From Chaetorhynchus papuensis (taxonomy: Eukaryota > Chordata > Aves > Passeriformes > Rhipiduridae): a stretch of DNA of 64,000 nucleotides. A model generated the notes under the pieces. That model worked only from the letters and a program-made list of their open reading frames with translations. It was not told where the DNA came from and ran no database searches. Below are positions 13,429 to 24,985 of the stretch, in pieces; position 1 is the first letter of the stretch, and every line of letters starts with the position of its first letter. The stretch covers positions 884,467-948,466 of the forward strand of contig VWYX01000204.1 in NCBI GenBank assembly GCA_013396525.1. Reading direction: 5' to 3'. A program made the translations under genes and the position numbers.

Positions 13429-15325
13429 GTTCTATCCTTCTTGCACTGTGGACATGGAATAAACAGAATGAAAATAAGGAAAAACAAATAAAATAGTTTA
13501 TCACTGTAGTATAAATTCCCTGGTATTACGGATCTTCCATTCCTCACTAAGTCTTGTTTTGGAAAACAGTATCTTCTCTCTTACTCAAGGCAATTGCAGT
13601 AAAAATAAACAATAACCCAAAGATACATTGACATCCAGATTTTAAAAATCCTGGCCATTATCATATCCCATTTTCTTCTCCTGAGAATGGGGGACAAAGG
13701 AAGAATTTCCATTGTTCTGAGTGGGAGGTGCTAGACTGTGAGCTAAACACTGTGGTGTGAGTTGAGTTCTGTAAAACTGAGAACTCTCATTTACGAGTGA
13801 GAATGCCTGGGAGCCGATTCCCTGGCCCTGCAAATATAACCACTAAATCATCCCAAAGCTTTTGTGATCCAGGAAGTTCTATAGTGCATGCCTCTTCTGG
13901 AAAGTTTGCCTACTAAGCTGGTCATTCAGACTGCCGTAACAAAGGGGCCAAGAGGTGATAAGAAAATTTCACCACAAACAAGGTGTACTGGGCAGGAAAG
14001 CTGCCCTTTTGATGCTGTCCTGGAGTGGAGTTTCATTTGCACCTTTCTGTAACATAGCTCCTACTTAGTCTTCTGAGTGCATTATCCAAAGTCAGGTTCA
14101 TGTCCACAGCAAAGGCAAACGTCGAGAGGAAGCACCACCACAACAAGCAGCGCCACAGCCTCTCCAGCTGGCTCTCATGCTTCTCCGTGGCACAAAGACA
14201 GTAAATAGCTCACACAAGTGTCGACTGACTCCAGTGCTTTTGTTAAGGTTGTGCCAGGTTTTTTGCTTTCCTAGGAAAGTTGGAACATAAAATACCATTA
14301 AATGAGTGGAAACTTGAGAGTAGGAATGCAGGAGCCGAACTAAGAATTTTCACATGGATTTTGTGGTGGAGAAACTCACTCTCTTTGACTTGTTTCCTGG
14401 CTTTTCATATTATTTCAGGACAAACAACAGTTACTTGGGCTTTGTCAGATATTCGCAAGGTTTTGTTGCTATACTAACTTTCACCTTCTGTATTTTCTTG
14501 TTCCATAGACAGGTTTTCCACTATGTTATACAGTCCTATTGTATTAGACCATTAAAGCAAGAATTATAAATTATACATTTTTTTTAGTTTTATAAAGCAC
14601 AGCAACATTCTGGAGTCTGACCAGGCATCCAAGAAACAAGTGGTAACAGCAGATAGAAATTTAGATTAAAAGCGGAAGTGGTAAATGCCAGTGATGTCTA
14701 ATTACTTATGTTCACATTCCTGATTCTATCCTACAGCTAAGATCCTACCCTACAGCTGTGTGCTTAGGTAAACCCCAGACATATTCAGGAATAAGAAATG
14801 GGCCACTGTAGTGATCCTGAACAGAAGATAATTGTTCAGAGCTAATGATGCACAAAACAGCTCTCCTGAGTGGATCCTGGTCAGTGCTATGCTGCGCTGT
14901 ACAGAATGGATGCCTTGCCCTTCAGTCCTTAATCGGTTTGACTTTTGCACTTTGCCTTTCCTGCCCAGAACTCTGCATCTGTTACATCCTCACTGATTTT
15001 AGCAGACTGTAGTGAAGGTACAGCCCAAGTAATAAGATTCTCCTGTAACGCTGGATAAAAAAATCATCTCCATTCAAACTTTTCCATATATTGGCCACTG
15101 CAAACTGACTCTCCCCTTCATCCTTTTCTTCCTCAGAATGACGAAAGACAGAGTCCATGGCCAGGTCTGCAGTGCTAAGGTCTGAGTGCTCAGGTGATTT
15201 TTAAAGAAATCTTTTAGTTAGGCATGGGAAACATAATTTGAAGTCTTTTGAAAGCAAAATTCTAATCATAAGCACTGAGTGCTTTAAGAACCCGATCATG
15301 TCATATGGGTAATGAGTAGAAAATC
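13429..15325. other. No recognised feature between the two 76-bp copies
   Basis: Unique-looking sequence with short open frames and no protein similarity recognised. Confidence 0.5.
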
Positions 15326-15401
15326 CTGTTTTCACTGTTTTTCCTTTCCCCTCTGAGGCTGTCCTGGTTCCATGCTGGCCATGATATTTCTTGTCTGGCT
15401 G
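15326..15401 (+). repeat. 76-bp direct repeat, copy 2
   Basis: Second copy of the segment at 13353-13428, in the same orientation and 1973 bp away. Similarity stops abruptly at both ends. Confidence 0.9.
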
Positions 15402-15899
15402 AGAGTTTTGAACTTAGAAGACAGCAAAAATTCTCATGTTCCTAACGTTTAAATCATCTTAGGTCAAGAAAAGGCCTGAAGAAAAAAACATGTCATTTTT
15501 AAGTGGATGTGCAAAACAAGTTATACAAATGGAAATTAACCTGAGAGAATAAATTCATCTCTGGGGTTTCCAGCTGATAAAATATACTTCACTGGGCTCT
15601 AAATATCATTGAAGTCTTTGTTTCAATTAGACATAAATTATTCTAGTTTTCATATAACTTAGTAATTATTTATTGCTATTGCTCACACTACTTAAGCGAT
15701 AACTTTCAGTTTCGTTACTGTTCACGTTGCAAGTTGCTTGCTCTCAAGATGAGTCAGCTTCCAACATGCAGCATGCCATGCAGCAATGGCCCATTGCAGA
15801 CATGATCCCTTTTTGGACTTCCAGGCAGTTACAGGTTTTCTTGCAAGGAACAGCTTTATCATCATTTATTTCTGTAGTCAAAACTGTAACAAAGTGCAC
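15402..15899. other. No recognised feature
   Basis: AT-rich sequence between the second 76-bp copy and the ERV-derived segment. The exact ERV boundary is uncertain. Confidence 0.4.
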
Positions 15900-16646
15900 T
15901 TGAAAGCATCTTTCTGCATTGTTAAAGGCAGGAATTGCAATCACTGTTTCCAAGTGGGATGAGCAGGACACTCTGTTGCATGGAACTGGCTGGGTTTATG
16001 CTGCAGCCCAGGAATTTCCACATCTTTGGGGCTGTCCCATACATAGAGACCAGAAAGGGATAACAGTTTGGGTTATCCCTGCCTTAGGCGTAGGCAAACC
16101 CATCTGTGGGATGCCTTTTGCCTCAGACCCTGGGTGCCCCTGGTGGGTAATGCAGGAGTATGAGGAAGTCCCGTGTGTACCTCAAGGGAGTTTCATCTTG
16201 GGTGAGAATAGCCGATGAATTAAACGGTATGATGTTATTTGCTGTATGCATATAAATATATACATTCTGTTTATTATCACTTCTGTGGCTGCCATACACC
16301 CTTCATCACACCGGTTGCCTCACAGTATCCATCTCCTCAACTCCAGATTTTCAATCGCCGCATTAATGAACTTGGATGAAACTGCGTGAGCGCAGTGGTG
16401 ATGGAACCAGAATTGTCTACAGCGTGCAATAATCAGACACTACACTCCATCTTTCCTGCCTAACTCTTATGACAGCCCGGGGTCATGGACTAAATGAATG
16501 CAACAGACTCTTATTGGGAGGGTCTATAGACTTAGGGAATGATAGCAGTGGGTACATCAATCAAAAGAAGGAAAGATGATGGGGTGCTGGGGAGCATGGG
16601 ACCTGGCATGGCAAAAAGGGTATGGGATAAGAGGTGTATCCTCGCC
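15900..16646 (+). mobile_element. ERV-L type provirus, 3' internal remnant
   Basis: Sequence directly upstream of the LTR at 16647 resembles the 3' internal region of avian ERV-L elements as I recall them. It has a stretch with TTTGGGGCTGTCCCATACA and GCCTTAGGCGTAGGCAAACC, then the pre-LTR block AAAGATGATGGGGTGCTGGG with GAGCATGGGACC. A plus frame is open at 15919-16218, probably the tail of the pol region, but the frame breaks with many stops before the LTR. This is an inactive remnant. gag, protease and reverse transcriptase are absent here, and the 5' boundary is a guess. Confidence 0.7.
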
Positions 16647-17267
16647 TGATTTTTGCTGGGATACAGTTAATTTTTGACTTAATAGCTGGTACAGTGCTGT
16701 GTTTTTGATTCAGTAGGAGAATAGTGTTGGTAACACACTGATGCTGCTGTTGCTAAGTAGTTCTTGCTCTAAATCAAAGACACTTCAGTTTCCTGTGTGC
16801 TGCCACATGAGCAGGTGCACAAGAAATTGAGAGGGGACATGGCCAGGACAGCTGATGTGAGCCAGACAAAGGGATTTTCCATCACACAGAGTGTCATGCT
16901 CAGTGTATAAATTGGGGGGAGCTGGCCAGGTGTCACCAGTCACTGCTGAGGGACGGGCTTGGCACCGACCAGCAGGTGGTGTGCAATTGTATTGTGCATC
17001 ACTTGTTTTCCTTCAATTGTATTCTTTTTTTCTCTTCTATTTATTACTGTTGTTGCTATTGTTTTTGATGTTGCTATTTTATTATTGTTGTTGTTATCCT
17101 TACTTTTTTTCATTCAACTGTTTTTAATTAAAATTATTAAACTGTTCTTATCTCAATCCACAAGTTTTGCCTCTTTCTTCCAATTCTTATTCCCATCCCA
17201 CCATGGGGATGGTTGTGAGGGAACAGCTGCATGGTACTTAGCTGCCAGCTGGGGTTAAACCATTACA
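16647..17267 (+). mobile_element. ERV-L type LTR, nearly complete (3' LTR)
   Basis: It starts TGATTTTTGCTGGGATACAG and ends GCTGGGGTTAAACCATTACA, keeping the TG...CA termini of an LTR of about 620 bp. Inside are a TATAAA at 16906-16911 after GTCATGCTCAGTG, a GTT-rich microsatellite expansion near 17040-17100, and an ATTAAA polyadenylation-type signal at 17136-17141. These are followed by CTTATCTCAATCCACAAG and CCCATCCCACCATGGGG blocks. It follows an internal remnant and so acts as the 3' LTR. No matching target duplication is seen, as expected if the 5' end was lost. Confidence 0.88.
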
Positions 17268-20200
17268 CCTGCTTTACACATATTGCACCTGCTTAACTGA
17301 AATTATCTCATCACAGAAAGATCAAGTGCATGCTGTAGACGTGGTGTTGGTTCATCAGTGAACCTGGTGTAGGCAGACAGAGCCAGAAGCTTGCAGAAAA
17401 TGAACTTGGAAGATAGGTTCCTTTGATTGTAACAAAGGCAAAGTGAAGCAGAACATTCAGGGTATTCTGAAATATTATAAATAGGTTTAAATAAATTGTA
17501 TGCATATTCATCCCTCCAGAATTAGTAATAAAATTTGCAGTGCAAACTCTGAATTCTAGAAATATTCAGGAAAAAAAATAAACAAAACAGGAAATAAGAA
17601 TATCTGAGAAAGAAAGAAAAAAGGCAAATAATCCAGATATGTAACAATTAATGCTAGTAATCCATAAAAATGCATATAAAGGCATCCACCAAGTAATTAT
17701 TGAAGTAAAAACATTTATCTGTAGGACATGCCATACTATTTTAAATAATCAAAACTGTCCAGAGGACTTTGAATGCTAAATGAGGTCAGTTTCAACCAAT
17801 GCAGAGGATAAATACCTCATCACTGTTATCTGGGTGACAAGATATTTGGCATGAGCAGTTTCATGGAATTCTTCAACAATTTTTTCAACAATAGCACAAA
17901 ATCTAAGTCAATCAAATAACTTACTCTTCTTCGCTCTCATCTCCATGCCCCAGTTTTGCAAAATGCATAATCATTGTTTAAATCTGACCCACATACTAAG
18001 GCTCAGCTTTAATCTGTGCAAAAGCCACTCCAAGAAAGACAGATCAAAAAGCTGTGCTGAAGCTGTTCTGAGCAGAAGCAGGTGCTGAGTCAGTGGTGGT
18101 GATTCTATTTTCACTCTTTGTTTCTCCTGCCTCTTACTGCCCTAATGATGCTGTGTGTTGTTCACGGCCTGTGAGGTTCAGAGGATAGCTCTTTCTGAAA
18201 ACACTCTGTGACAGAGACTTTCAGAAGCTATTGCTAGAGGACATGTGAAAATGCTATTCATGCAAATAATTAGCCTTGTGCTTCCTGAAGCCTTCTCTCA
18301 CAGCTGGCCTCTGGGGGAGCAGAGGGGCATGAATATGAAATAGTTGATAGAAGTACTGGGTCAACTATAATAACATGACTAGTTTTACCTGGAAGATAAT
18401 TTCTTTCCCAGCTTTCATGCATTTCAGTTAATACTACCATTTGGCCTCCAGTGGCTTTGGGAATATTTTATTTTCAATTTCCTAATTTTATTCTGGATCT
18501 CTCCCAGATGAAGAAATACCTTCCTTGGTAAAGACATGGGCACATGCATTTGCACCTATACTGCTTGTTTTAGCCAATTAGACTGGCTGCATGATGTGAC
18601 ATAGGAAAAATAATGAAAGTGAGATAATATGCAGAAATCCAGCATCAGTATTGCTTTCCATTGGAGAGAAATGGCAGACCAGATTCAGTTATTGTCAAGA
18701 AATGACAAATGCTTGTGAACTTTCCCTGGCCCATCCAAGGTGTTGTACTGCATTTTATGCCACTAAAACAACAACGACAACAACAAACAAGCATGCCTGT
18801 CAGGCACATGTTAATGCAAGTTGAAATGACTGCTGTATGCTTCACGCCCTGTTAGAAAAGTGTGGATAACTCACCGAAAAAGTTTTCCGACAGTAGCACT
18901 GATCTGGGAGAAAGAATGAGGTAAACTGCAAAACTGAGATTCTGGATTATCTGGCTGACCACAGTCGTAAGTGTAGCAACTACCTGGATCTGTTCACTGT
19001 CATCTGGCTAGGTAATTTCTATGTTTTCTCAAGGTGTTATTTTTCTAATTGCAGGATATCTGAATGCTGTACAATAGTAACAAATTTTATCATTCTTCGC
19101 AGAGCTCTGAGAGGTGGCAGTTGTGCGCTACTATTTAGAGTAGCTGCCTAAAGATTCATTGCACCTGACGATACATTATTCCTCATTCTTTGCTCTTCTT
19201 GAGTTAAACACCCCAAAGAGACACAGATTTCTGGTTAAATTTAATGCTGAGATATTTCCCCATTTGTTTTCATTAAAAATTCCCTGATCCTTTTCTGACC
19301 CACTCCTACTGAGAATATGAGCTCAGTGGAAATGTTGGTGAACCCAGACTGATGACTAATGAGCTGGAGCTGATCTCTGCACTTCATGGAGATGAATTTT
19401 ATCTTGCATTTATGCAATTATAACCAGAGCCTTGAAAAAAAAATAGGGTCTAGTACACAGATAACTGAAGGCAATAATACCTTTAAACATTTTTAGAAGT
19501 CCTTGGACGAGTTTTTTATGTATGCCTTTTGCATGTGGATTCCCACTGAAATCTGAAATTCAAGCCATAGAAATAAAAGGTCAGTATTCTAAAAAGAAAA
19601 GGACATAATTACTATGTGAAATTGAAGAAAAATTATCTTGAATGGGTGAAGGTTATATCTGGCCTTATAACAGATCCATTTTTCACTGCTTATCTAGACC
19701 TGCTAGTGTAACCTGAAACACCCCTGTGAGATCATCAGACGGAAGATTTACATCTAGCTGGGATTCACTTAATCTGACTGAAGAAAACCAAAGTCTACGA
19801 GAACTTCTATAGGAGATCTGGTTCTTACGGGTATCAGTGTCCTGGTTTCTGTGTGATTGAAGCTGCCCTGATTACATACCACACTAGTTAGGTAACTCTC
19901 ACCAACCCCCTCACCTGGGAAGCTTACATGGGCCATGCTGGTCTAGCTCAGTCCAGAAGATGGTATCTGTCCTGAACAGCTTTGACAAAAGCCGACAGCT
20001 TAGCTATCAGGCGAGAAGCCCATGTGACAAGAATTTGGCATGAAAACACACCCTAAAAAGGCAGACACAGCATTGCGCTGTGAGGAGCAGAGATGCAGTT
20101 AACACAGGCTGCCCCCTCTCGATGGCAGCATGAATGCGCTTTGCTGTCAATGGCGGTTTTACTACAAAATGATAAAAAATTGGGAGCGGCGACCCCTGCA

Positions 20201-22189
20201 CCGAGAGTGTGATTCCCCTCTGGAAGGGATAATTATGCACAGGCTGTTTACTCCTGGTAAAACAGTTAAGTGATATCCATGCCACTTGCAGAAAAGCCTA
20301 GATGAAGAGGGCTTTCCCTGTAAAAGGATGCAGTAATCGGGCAGATCCACATACCCTTTCTCCCTCACAAGCGGGTGTGAAAGGACTAGATGGCTAGAAG
20401 CTGTATTTAGCTTCTTCAGCTGCTTTCTCTTCAGCTGCCTGTGCAGTTCCTGCAGTGCAATGGGGTTTCATGAAATTACAGTGATGCAAATTTGACAAGG
20501 TGTTCCCATGTCTGTTGGGACGCAGACAGTTTTATGAGTTTTCCAGACTTGCAAGGCATTTAATTGGGCAGGCATAGCTCCCAGGAGAAGGTATTTTTAG
20601 TTCTGTAGAATAATGCACTACCTTCACTGGTCTGATTTATACCATACTCAAGCTATCTGAACTGTCATGCTTTTTTCTCTTGCATTATTGTTAACTGCAT
20701 GACAGATCACACTGCATTTGTCCAAAGTAAAGCAGTACATGAGCATTACCTTGGCATCCGTCTCTAGCTTATTATTTTACATCTGTTGGTTGTCATTCAG
20801 AGCTCTTTCACATTTAAATGCATGTACCCACCAGGAACTAATCACCAAAGCTTGCCCAGAGTGCCATTCTAAAGATGGACAGGATTGGATGGGATACCCT
20901 TCCAAAGAGATTTTTGGTCATATTGCCATGAGGAAAATCTCACAAGGAAAACCTCTCCTTTGATTATCCTGCATGACTTTCCCTTTAATGCAATTTTTAA
21001 CTGTCATTTTCAAGCTTTTTTGCACCTTTTCCCGTAACATCCCATCTTTGACATTTTTCTCCAAGCACCAAATCTTGTAAAGTCTCACAACATCTGAACT
21101 TCTCTATCACATTATTGAAGTACATGCTTTAAAGAAGCCATTCATAATTAAATCCTGCTTTTTCGCATCTTCTGTATATACAACTATAACAGTTCTTTGA
21201 CATACTGTAGTTTTCTAGGTGGATTCTAGAGTCTGGGTTTTTAAACTAATGTAATGCTGATTCTTCCTAAAGTCACAAAGGTCTCTGCCAAACAGGGATA
21301 CCTTGTAACATCCTTCCTTAAGCCACTCCTCCTACCTAGCACTTTCAGGTGTGTATTTTTTATTCAGACTATGTTCCCAATTTTAAAAACTCATGATTAG
21401 AGACTTAATGACTGATTCACCTATTTTGAGAGAAAATCTTAAGCTGAATACTTTTTTATGAATTGCAAATAACATTTTCACTGACTTTCCCCCCCCATGA
21501 TGCTCACAATATTTTAAACTGGAATAAATATTCTAGCAGAAAATGAACTGCAAGGAAAAGATTTTTGATGAAAGATGAAAGGATCTATTGCTTCATGAAA
21601 TTTTCTTCTTGCAAAGAGAATGTAAAATGAAGACAGTTGCTTTTCCATAAAGAAAGGCAACTTTCACTGTCTGAACTAAATCACAGTCTTCAGTTTGGAA
21701 TATATTCTTCATTCTATGTTTTTTAAATCAATTCACAGCATCATAAAGCTTCCCTAATGTAATGACACTCCCTCCAATATTTTACTCAGTCAGATGACCA
21801 AATTCCACTTAAATTAATCGCAGGTCAAAGTCAATCAAATACAGTAGTTTTACTTTCTACATGTGATTACACTATGGGACTCAGGAGATAATTGACTGCA
21901 AGAAAATACAAAATTTTGAAAGAATTTTCCAACTATAGGTACCATTGAACTTGAAACAACTGTTCTAAAGTATTTCTGCTATGCTTGAAGTTATCTGGAA
22001 TGCTACTGAACAGTTTCTAAAAGATTTTTAGTCTGAAATTGACTCCCTTTATGTAATAATAAAGATCTAATTGTAATTAAAACATTGTGACCCATTCTTG
22101 TTAGGCAAAGGATCCTTAAAAGTACCTGTCCCCATTGCATTGAGTAGCACAAGATAACAAGGACCACAGGGTGAAATGCCCAACAGAGC
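17268..22189. other. No recognised gene
   Basis: AT-rich, unique-looking sequence. It includes a CAA/GAC-rich stretch near 18770-18790 and a slightly GC-richer segment around 19850-20370 whose minus frames (20007-20368) show no domain. No repeat family is recognised. Confidence 0.5.
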
Positions 22190-23389
22190 AGCTCCAGGAC
22201 TGTAAAACATTTCTTTCTGGTGCAGGAAGTGCTGTCACTATTTCCTTGTCAGCAGAATTGGAACTGTGAGGTGGGTGATGGAGTCAGCACTGGCACAAGG
22301 GCTCAGGGGTTCGTGTTGGGATCCAGGCCCTGAACCCACAGCACATCCAGGGCTGGATTCCAGGTGTATCCCAGCTTTGGAAGGCCCAACTAGCTCTGTA
22401 GTATCCCAAAGCAGCTGGACAGTGGCTCAGGTCAAGGAGGCATGCCTGTTGGACTCTCATTGTGTTCCTGTGGAAATGCTGCCTTCACAGGCCTGGTGGC
22501 AAAGCTGCCAGGAGAGAACAGAGAGTGGAGACAGAAGCCCACAGAGGCAGGGCTGAGGTCTGAGCCTCAGGGCACTGCCTGGCTGAGCACCCTCACCTGT
22601 GCCCACCAGAGCTTCCTTCCTCAGAGGAAGCCCAAGGTTGCAGGGTATTCCCTGGCACTGGGAGGAAGCAGATGCAGGTTGCCTGAGTGGAAATATCTTC
22701 ATCAAGGAAGAGATATGAGGAGAGGACTGAGGCAGGTAAACCAGCCCACAGCAGGTTCACGAACAGCTGCTGGCTGTACCTCAGCAAAGGGCAACAGAGC
22801 CTGGGGAGAGAAAAGCTGCCACTTTGCTCTGCAACCTGGCAGCTGCTCCAAGGCACAGCTCTGCTTTAAGCCTGGCCAGCTGTACTCTGTGTTTCCTGGG
22901 AGAATATGCAAAACCTGTAACCCATTTCTCACTGCTACAGTTGCTGGCAACCATGAGGACTAACCTGCTGTGGCCAGTTAGAGAGCCAGATGCCATCCCT
23001 GCTGCAGTCTTTGCATCTTTCCAAAAATGGCCTAGGGACAAAAGGCTCTGGGGCAAGCAGGCCTCTGATGAAGGCCACTTTAGGCCCATTAGGAAGCAGA
23101 GGAAAAAACTTTCATGGCTGGGACAGGCAGGTCCTAGTGGATTGCTGCCCTGCTCCCTGGGCCTGGGGAGGAAAGCCCAGCAGAGAGTGGCCAGCAGCGC
23201 CAGTTGTCAGCTGTGCGGAGGAAGGAGGTTCCAACGCTTCCTCCCCTGCTTTGGGGAAAGGGAAGGTTTTGTGTGAGGGTCAGCCTGGAGTGGCAGAGGA
23301 CAGGGCTTTCCCCAACATTGCAGAGGGGAAGTGGAGGAAGATGAGATTCCGATTGCATCTGGGTGACACTGGACTCACAGACGAGCATG
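22190..23389. other. GC-richer block with long overlapping open frames, function unknown
   Basis: The base composition rises sharply above the neighbours. Open frames include plus 22442-22963 (173 codons), plus 22990-23511 (173 codons), plus 22824-23276 (150 codons) and several minus frames. They overlap each other on both strands, which points to low stop-codon density rather than one true gene. I recognise no domain, splice pattern or repeat family. The block ends where the ERV-L LTR begins. It could be an unrecognised repeat, a noncoding exon or an old retrocopy. Confidence 0.4.
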
Positions 23390-23944
23390 GTGAGCGTACT
23401 GGGTCTGGCTGGGATGGAGTTAAATTTCCTGGTAGCAATCATAACAGAGCTGTTCTTTGTACTTGTAGCTACAATGGTGTTGATAGCACACCAATGTTTT
23501 GGTCATGCTGAATGGGCCTCACACAGCATCCAGGCTGTTCATTCATACTCCATCCGATAGCCAGTAGGCAGGAGGTGGGAAAGAGTGTGAGAGCACACAT
23601 AGCAAGGACAGCTGACTCAAACTAATCAAAGGGGTTATTTCCCACTATATGATGTTGTACTTGGCAATAAAATAGAAGTTAAGGATCATGGGGGGGATTT
23701 GTTATTAAGGTGTTTGTCTTCCAAAGTAATCACTACACACACTTCCCAGGACACCACCTGATGATAAGAAAGAGAGAACAAATATTTTTGCTTTGCTTTG
23801 CTTCCATGCATAGCCTTTGGTTTTCTTCACTGAACTACCTTTACCTTGACCTACGAGGTTTTTCATCTTATTTTCTCCCCTGTCCTGTTGAGTGTTAGAG
23901 CTGTTTGTGGCCACTTGGCATCCAGCCGAGGTCAACCCACCACA
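23390..23944 (+). mobile_element. ERV-L type LTR (5' LTR)
   Basis: It begins near TACTGGGTCTGGCTGGGATG with the following GGAGTTAAATTTC, carries ACACCAATGTTTTGGTCATG and GGACAGCTGACTCAAACTAA, and ends near GGTCAACCCACCACA. The order matches the LTR at 16647-17267, but the two are diverged and probably belong to different subfamilies. The left edge is uncertain by about 10 bases. A plausible primer-binding site follows at 23953. Confidence 0.85.
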
Positions 23945-24985
23945 GTCCTTTTTGGCACCCAGCAGGTGGATTGAGATAATGGGAGTTTTGAATTGAGCAT
24001 GCTATAGCTATAGCAGTTATTAATTTGCAGGTTTCTATGTCTTTGAAGTTGGCTTGCTGCACTGAATACCTCTTTATTTTGTTGAGCTTTGGAACATGTT
24101 AATACAAACAGTGGCCTTGTGCACTTAACTACGCTGAGGAAGTTATCTTGCAGAGAGAATGACAGAATACACCTTCCTCTTTGCTGAGATTGATACTAGT
24201 GGTTTTACTGCATGGACTCCAAGGTTCTTGTTCACCCTTATGTGAGGTGTTTAATACTACTAACTGATATTGTTGGGTTTGTGGCAAAAACACCCTATTC
24301 TGGATAGTCCTGGAGGCCCCACGTATCCTGGGCATAGACTACCTGAAGTGTACCCAGGACCCAAAAGGGTACAAATGGGCTTTTAGTGTAGCCAGCATGA
24401 ATATAGAGAAGATTAAACAGCTGACTAGCTTGTCTGGCTTCTCAGAACATTCCTCTGTTGTGGCCTTAGTGTGGGTGGATGAACAGCAGGCGCTGATTGC
24501 CACCAGGACAGTGCATGCACCAGTGCATCAGCAGCAACACTGCAGCAGCTGAGATTCCCTGGCTCCCACCTGTGGGCTGATTCACCCACTGGAGACCCAA
24601 AGAGAGATCAGCATCTTTCAAATATACCATATGGCCCGTGCAAAATCTGGTGGAGGGTGAAAGTTTACAGGGACTATTGTGTCCTCAATGAAGATGCCAC
24701 AACGCTGCTGAGTGCTGCTGTACTTGATATGCTGGAGCCCCTGTGACAGCTGGAGTCGAGGACAGACAAGAGGTGTGCTACAACAGATAATATCAATGTT
24801 TTTTTCTCAATTCCTTTGGCAGCAGAAGCAACAGTTTGCTTTCATGTGAAGGGGTGTCAGTACACCTGGAATGAACCGCCCCAGGCTGGAAGCACAGTCC
24901 TACTGTCATGGACTAATCAGAGCTGCACAGTTACCACGATGATCCCCCTGACCATTTGTCATACATTGACGACCTTAACAGGTAG
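23945..24985 (+). mobile_element. ERV-L type leader and broken protease/reverse transcriptase region
   Basis: Downstream of the LTR a TGG-starting segment (23953-23969) fits a primer-binding site. About 300 bases of leader follow, then a degenerate pol-like region from about 24290. Short recognisable pieces are a LGIDYL stretch near the protease/RT junction, a reverse-transcriptase NVFFSIPLAAE block near 24795-24830, and the YIDD active-site motif at 24962-24973. Stops and frame changes occur throughout, gag is not recognisable, and similarity ends just after YIDD with an in-frame stop. RNase H, integrase and a 3' LTR are missing. It is an inactive, truncated endogenous retrovirus. Confidence 0.82.

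Noticed and set aside
3040..17267. LTRs at 3040 and 16647 as the two ends of one provirus
   Set aside because: They are about 13 kb apart with two CR1 pieces and no gag-pol sequence between them except just before the second LTR, and they are unequally diverged.
22457..23089. Minus-strand frames in the GC-rich block as genes
   Set aside because: They are mirror openings of plus-strand frames due to few stop codons. No start context or domain supports them.
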